Shown here one piece after another: positions 60,958 through 64,000 of a stretch of 64,000 nucleotides of DNA (its first letter is position 1; every line of letters begins with the position of its first letter). The stretch is from the NCBI RefSeq assembly GCF_042887685.1, contig NZ_JBHVOS010000003.1, positions 171,263 through 235,262 of the forward strand, given 5' to 3'. The notes under the pieces are model-generated. The model searched no databases and was not told the DNA's origin. It worked only from the letters and a program-made list of their open reading frames with translations. Both the position numbers and the translations under genes were made by a program. Source of the DNA: Oerskovia sp042887685 (GTDB lineage: Bacteria > Actinomycetota > Actinomycetes > Actinomycetales > Cellulomonadaceae).

Positions 60958-62202
60958 ATGGCGATGCAGCAGCACTTCCTCCGGCCCGAGCGGGACGCCG
61001 ACGGGCGGTCCGCGCTGACCAACGTGCGCGCGCACCAGCGGGAGAACGGCCACAGCCATGCCCTGTGGATCCTCGCCGTCCTCGCGGCGACCCTCGTCGT
61101 GGGCCTGCTCGTCTCGCTGCTGGCCCCGGGCGCGTCCGCCCTGGCTCTCTCCTCGCGGTCCGCCGCGCTCCCGCACGCGGTGAGCGCCGCCGTCGGGCCC
61201 GAGGATCCTGCGGCCGCCGATGCGGCGCCGGCCGGACCGGTCGCCTCGCCGGTCACGTGGGGCGTGCGTCCCGCCGACACCGTGCACGGCACCGAGCGCC
61301 CCAACTACGCCTACGCTCTCGAGCCGGGCGCGAGCCTGGACGACGGGATCATCGTCTCCAACTACACGCAGGGCCCTCTGACGTTCCGCGTCTACGCAGC
61401 CGACGGGTTCATGACGGACGCGGGCGAGCTCGACCTGCTTCCCGCGGGCGAGGAGTCCTCCGCGCTCGGCGCGTGGGTGTCCTTCGCGGGAGAGGAGGTC
61501 ACGGTCGACGGTGGCGACAGCGTGGTCGTCCCGTTCACCGTGACCGTCCCGGCCGACGCGACGCCGGGCGACTACGCGGCGGGCGTCGTGTCCTCGCTGC
61601 TGGTCGAGAACGCCGAAGGCGTGAGCGTCGACCGCCGCCTGGGCTCGCGCATGCACCTGCGCGTCGCGGGAGACCTGGTCCCCGCGGTCGTCCTCGACGA
61701 CGTCTCGGTCACCTACGACGGCACGCTCAACCCCTTCGCCGCGGGGGACGCGACCGTGACCTTCACCGTCACGAACGACGGCAACACGCGCCTGGCCGCC
61801 GGTCAGGTCGTGCGGGTCGCGGGGCCCTGGGGGGCCGGCGCGCAGAGCGCGCCCCGCGTCGAGCTCCCCGAGCTGCTCCCCGGGACGTCGGTGACGCGCA
61901 CCGTGACGGTCGACGGCGTGTGGCCGCTCGGCCGGGTCTCGGCGGACGTGCGGGTGACCGCGGAGGTCGTCACGGCGATCGGCGCGACCGACGCGGACAC
62001 CGTCCCGTTCGTGGCCCCCGCGACGGCCTCGGCCTCGACGCTCGCGGTGCCGTGGGCCGCGCTCGCGCTGCTCGTCCTGCTGGTCGCGGGGGTCGTCCTG
62101 TGGCGGCGTGCTGCCCGACGGCGGCGCGCGAGCGACGAGCGCAAGGTCGCCGAGGCCGTGGCCCAGGCCCTCAAGGAGCGTGACGAGCAGCCCGTCGCCT
62201 GA
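60958..62202 (+). CDS. DUF916 cell-surface protein
   Basis: 414 residues. A membrane helix near 36-58 is followed by a DUF916-type domain (about 98-215: TWGVRPADTVHGTERPNYAY, VSNYTQGPLTFRVYAADGF, ATPGDYAAGVVSSL) and a second Ig-like domain (about 235-350). A C-terminal helix (LAVPWAALALLVLLVAGVVLW) and basic tail RRAARRRRA follow. DUF916/WxL-interacting proteins bind peptidoglycan and display WxL proteins in Firmicutes; here they may hold the preceding beta-helix protein on the wall. Confidence 0.82.
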   Translation: MAMQQHFLRPERDADGRSALTNVRAHQRENGHSHALWILAVLAATLVVGLLVSLLAPGASALALSSRSAALPHAVSAAVGPEDPAAADAAPAGPVASPVTWGVRPADTVHGTERPNYAYALEPGASLDDGIIVSNYTQGPLTFRVYAADGFMTDAGELDLLPAGEESSALGAWVSFAGEEVTVDGGDSVVVPFTVTVPADATPGDYAAGVVSSLLVENAEGVSVDRRLGSRMHLRVAGDLVPAVVLDDVSVTYDGTLNPFAAGDATVTFTVTNDGNTRLAAGQVVRVAGPWGAGAQSAPRVELPELLPGTSVTRTVTVDGVWPLGRVSADVRVTAEVVTAIGATDADTVPFVAPATASASTLAVPWAALALLVLLVAGVVLWRRAARRRRASDERKVAEAVAQALKERDEQPVA

Positions 62203-62229
62203 CGCGCCGCGCTGCTCGTCCGGTCGAGG

Positions 62230-63381
62230 TCAGGAGAACAGCGGGTCGAGCCGGTTGTCGACCGTCGAGAGCGCCGACCCGATCGCCATGTGCATGTCGA
62301 GGTACTGGTACGTGCCCAGGCGGCCGCCGAAGAAGACCTCGGGCTCGCCCTCGGCCAGGCGACGGTAGGCCGTGAGCCGTTCGCGGTCGGCTGCGGTGCT
62401 GACCGGGTAGTAGGGCTCGTCGATCCGCTCGGCGAAGCGGGAGTACTCCCGCATGACGACGGTCTTGTCGGTCGGGTAGTCGCGCTCCGGGTGGAAGTGC
62501 CGGAACTCGTGGATCCGGGTGTAGGGCACGTCGGCGTCCGGGTAGTTCATGACGGACGTGCCCTGGAAGTCGCCCACGGGCAGGACCTCCTGCTCGAAGT
62601 CGAGCGTCCGCCACGAGAGCTCGCCCTCGGCATGGTCGAAGTAGCGGTCCACTGGCCCGGTGTACACGACCGGGACGTGGCCGACGACGGCCCGCTTGTT
62701 CACGGGCTGCGAGGCGTCGAAGAAGTCGGTGTCGAGCTGCACGGTGATGTTCGGGTGGTCGGCCATGCGCTCGAGCCACGCCGTGTACCCGTCGACGGGA
62801 AGGCCCTCGTGGGTGTCGGCGAAGTAGCGGTTGTCGTACGTGTACCGGACCGGGAGGCGGGAGATGATCGACGCCGGCAGGTCCCGGGGGTCCGTCTGCC
62901 ACTGCTTGGCCGTGTAGTCGCGGACGAAGGCCTCGTAGAGCGGCCGCCCGATGAGGCTCACGCCCTGCTCGTCCAGGTTCTGCGGTGTCCTCCCGCCGAG
63001 CTCGGCCGCCTGCTCGCGGATCAGGGCGCGCGCCGCGTCGGGTCCCAGGGCGCTGCGGAAGAACTGGTTGATGGTCCCCAGGTTGATCGGCAGGGGGTAC
63101 ACCTCGCCGCGGTGCGTGCTGTAGACACGGTGCACGTACGACGTGAACCGCGTGAACCGGTTGGCGTACTCCCACACGCGCTCGTTCGAGGTGTGGAAGA
63201 GGTGTGCCCCGTACTGGTGCACCTCGATCCCCGTCTCGGGCTCGGTCGCGCTGTACGCGTTCCCCCCGATGTGCGACCGGCGGTCGATCACGAGGACCTT
63301 GAGGCCGCGCTGGGTCGCGAGGCGCTCCGCCACGGTCAGGCCGAAGAAGCCTGCTCCCACCACCACGAGATCCGTCATCAT
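62230..63381 (-). CDS. glf: UDP-galactopyranose mutase
   Basis: Glf converts UDP-galactopyranose to UDP-galactofuranose for cell-wall glycans, using reduced FAD. The 383 residues have the FAD-binding VVVGAGFFGLTVAERL at the N-terminus, RRSHIGGNAYS, the HQYGAHLFHTSNERVW segment, YTAKQW and the C-terminal GRLGTYQYLDMHMAIGSAL. It is convergent with the DUF916 gene, 27 bases apart. It suggests a galactofuranose-containing envelope polymer. Confidence 0.96.
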   Translation of the reverse strand: MMTDLVVVGAGFFGLTVAERLATQRGLKVLVIDRRSHIGGNAYSATEPETGIEVHQYGAHLFHTSNERVWEYANRFTRFTSYVHRVYSTHRGEVYPLPINLGTINQFFRSALGPDAARALIREQAAELGGRTPQNLDEQGVSLIGRPLYEAFVRDYTAKQWQTDPRDLPASIISRLPVRYTYDNRYFADTHEGLPVDGYTAWLERMADHPNITVQLDTDFFDASQPVNKRAVVGHVPVVYTGPVDRYFDHAEGELSWRTLDFEQEVLPVGDFQGTSVMNYPDADVPYTRIHEFRHFHPERDYPTDKTVVMREYSRFAERIDEPYYPVSTAADRERLTAYRRLAEGEPEVFFGGRLGTYQYLDMHMAIGSALSTVDNRLDPLFS

Positions 63382-63930
63382 GCTCCCAGCTGAACCGGCC
63401 GTCGTGTCGCTCGGCGCACCTGCGTCGAGGGGCGTCCGTGCTGCCCGGGAGCCTCACCGGGCGTCTCGGGATCGAGGTCACGGGCGCCGACGAGCTCGAA
63501 GGACTGCAGCATATAGGGCCGCGCTGAGCGTGCGGCCGGCAGCGCCCGTCGAGCCTCCGTGACGGCCTCGGCCGCCGTCGAGGGGTGCCGCGGCGCGACA
63601 GATCATGCGTCCTGACCGACAGGTTGTGCACGACGCGCACGGGACCGACCCCCGGGGTGCTTGACTGCCGACGACGCTGCTCCCGGACGGGGAGACGGCG
63701 CCGCAGTACTCACGACCCCCACCACGAGGACGACCCGCCGCACCTGCGAGCGGGTCTCCGGACCGGGTGCACGGGCGACGAGCCGTCGTCCGTGCACCCC
63801 GTCACCGAGACGCACGACGGAGCACCCGAACGGCAAGGAGGCCGATGACGATCGAGACGCCCCCCGTCCCTGCGGTCCCGGCATCCCTCCACGCTGCGCG
63901 GTACCCCTTCTTCCTGAGAGTGAGTGTGTG
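63382..63930. other. 549-base gap without a clear gene
   Basis: Upstream of glf and before the last gene. I see no reliable coding sequence. A 6-bp hairpin (GGCCGC / GCGGCC, 63517-63537) occurs beside an ATATAG patch that might be part of a promoter. Confidence 0.45.
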
Positions 63931-64000
63931 ATGTTCGGTCGGTTGGGTCAGGCGTGGTCGGGGTTTGCTGAGCGGCGTCCGGGGGTGGCGCAGTTCTTGT
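63931..64000 (+). CDS. start of an unidentified protein, truncated by the window edge
   Basis: The frame from ATG 63931 reads MFGRLGQAWSGFAERRPGVAQFL and runs off the end. The pattern of a short basic helix followed by GVAQFL resembles actinobacterial GtrA-like or glycan-associated membrane proteins, but 23 residues are too few for a call. Third codon positions are less GC-rich than elsewhere (GGT, TTG, TTT, GCT). Confidence 0.45.
   Translation, partial: MFGRLGQAWSGFAERRPGVAQFL

Noticed and set aside
63585..63848. A plus-strand frame before the last gene
   Set aside because: The product is Arg/Thr/His-rich, without a ribosome site or recognisable domain.

Overview
The window is a 64 kb stretch of very GC-rich chromosomal DNA from an actinobacterium. 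The order recF-dciA-gyrB-gyrA-DUF3566-tRNA-Ile-DLW-39-tRNA-Ala, followed by ppiA-rhomboid-crgA-DUF881-srtE-trpG and the pknB-pknA-pbpA-rodA-pstP-fhaB-fhaA operon, is the conserved block just downstream of oriC, dnaA and dnaN in this phylum. The overall content (idi, glf, an F420-free core, the gcv operon with a tandem glycine riboswitch, a DUF916 surface protein) suggests Micrococcales, perhaps Cellulomonadaceae or Promicromonosporaceae. That placement is inference from gene order and composition, not a database match.

1-10.5 kb: the end of recF, dciA (helicase loading), both gyrase subunits, a membrane protein, three small RNA/peptide genes, a coiled-coil membrane protein, a cyclophilin and a rhomboid protease. 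DnaA-box-like sequences occur upstream of and inside gyrB, and as a compact cluster after the rhomboid gene. 10.5-23.5 kb: cell division and envelope control. CrgA, DUF881, class E sortase and an amidotransferase face a seven-gene minus-strand operon for FHA proteins, PP2C phosphatase, RodA, PbpA and the kinases PknA and PknB; tRNA-Leu follows.

23.5-34.5 kb: accessory genes. A PadR regulator with a clear palindromic operator precedes a membrane protein. Then come idi, a methyltransferase, two mirrored arrays of a 22-bp tandem repeat, a DHA2-type drug exporter, an NmrA-like reductase, a low-molecular-weight tyrosine phosphatase, a hydrolase and a DUF1992 protein. 34.5-38 kb: a probable red-light partner-switching module made of a bacteriophytochrome fused to a PPM (RsbU/SpoIIE-like) phosphatase, an RsbW-like kinase and an RsbV-like STAS antagonist.

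38-50 kb: an aminotransferase, a LysR regulator divergent from a small membrane protein, a malate/lactate-dehydrogenase-like enzyme fused to an ACT-like domain, then the tandem glycine riboswitch and gcvP-gcvT-gcvH. An orphan LuxR-type HTH protein follows, with a perfect CRP-type site in its leader, then a Nudix hydrolase and a P-loop kinase. 50-64 kb: membrane proteins, a PrsW-like protease, a NarL-type two-component pair, a large secreted sugar-dehydrogenase-like protein with PKD, carbohydrate-binding and Ig-like regions, a Tat-exported TIM-barrel protein, a secreted beta-helix protein, a DUF916 cell-wall protein, UDP-galactopyranose mutase, and the start of another gene at the right edge.

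The best candidates for a less-described system are the phytochrome-phosphatase switch (34.6-37.8 kb), the secreted surface cluster (55.0-62.2 kb) and the inverted 22-bp repeat arrays (28.25-29.0 kb).
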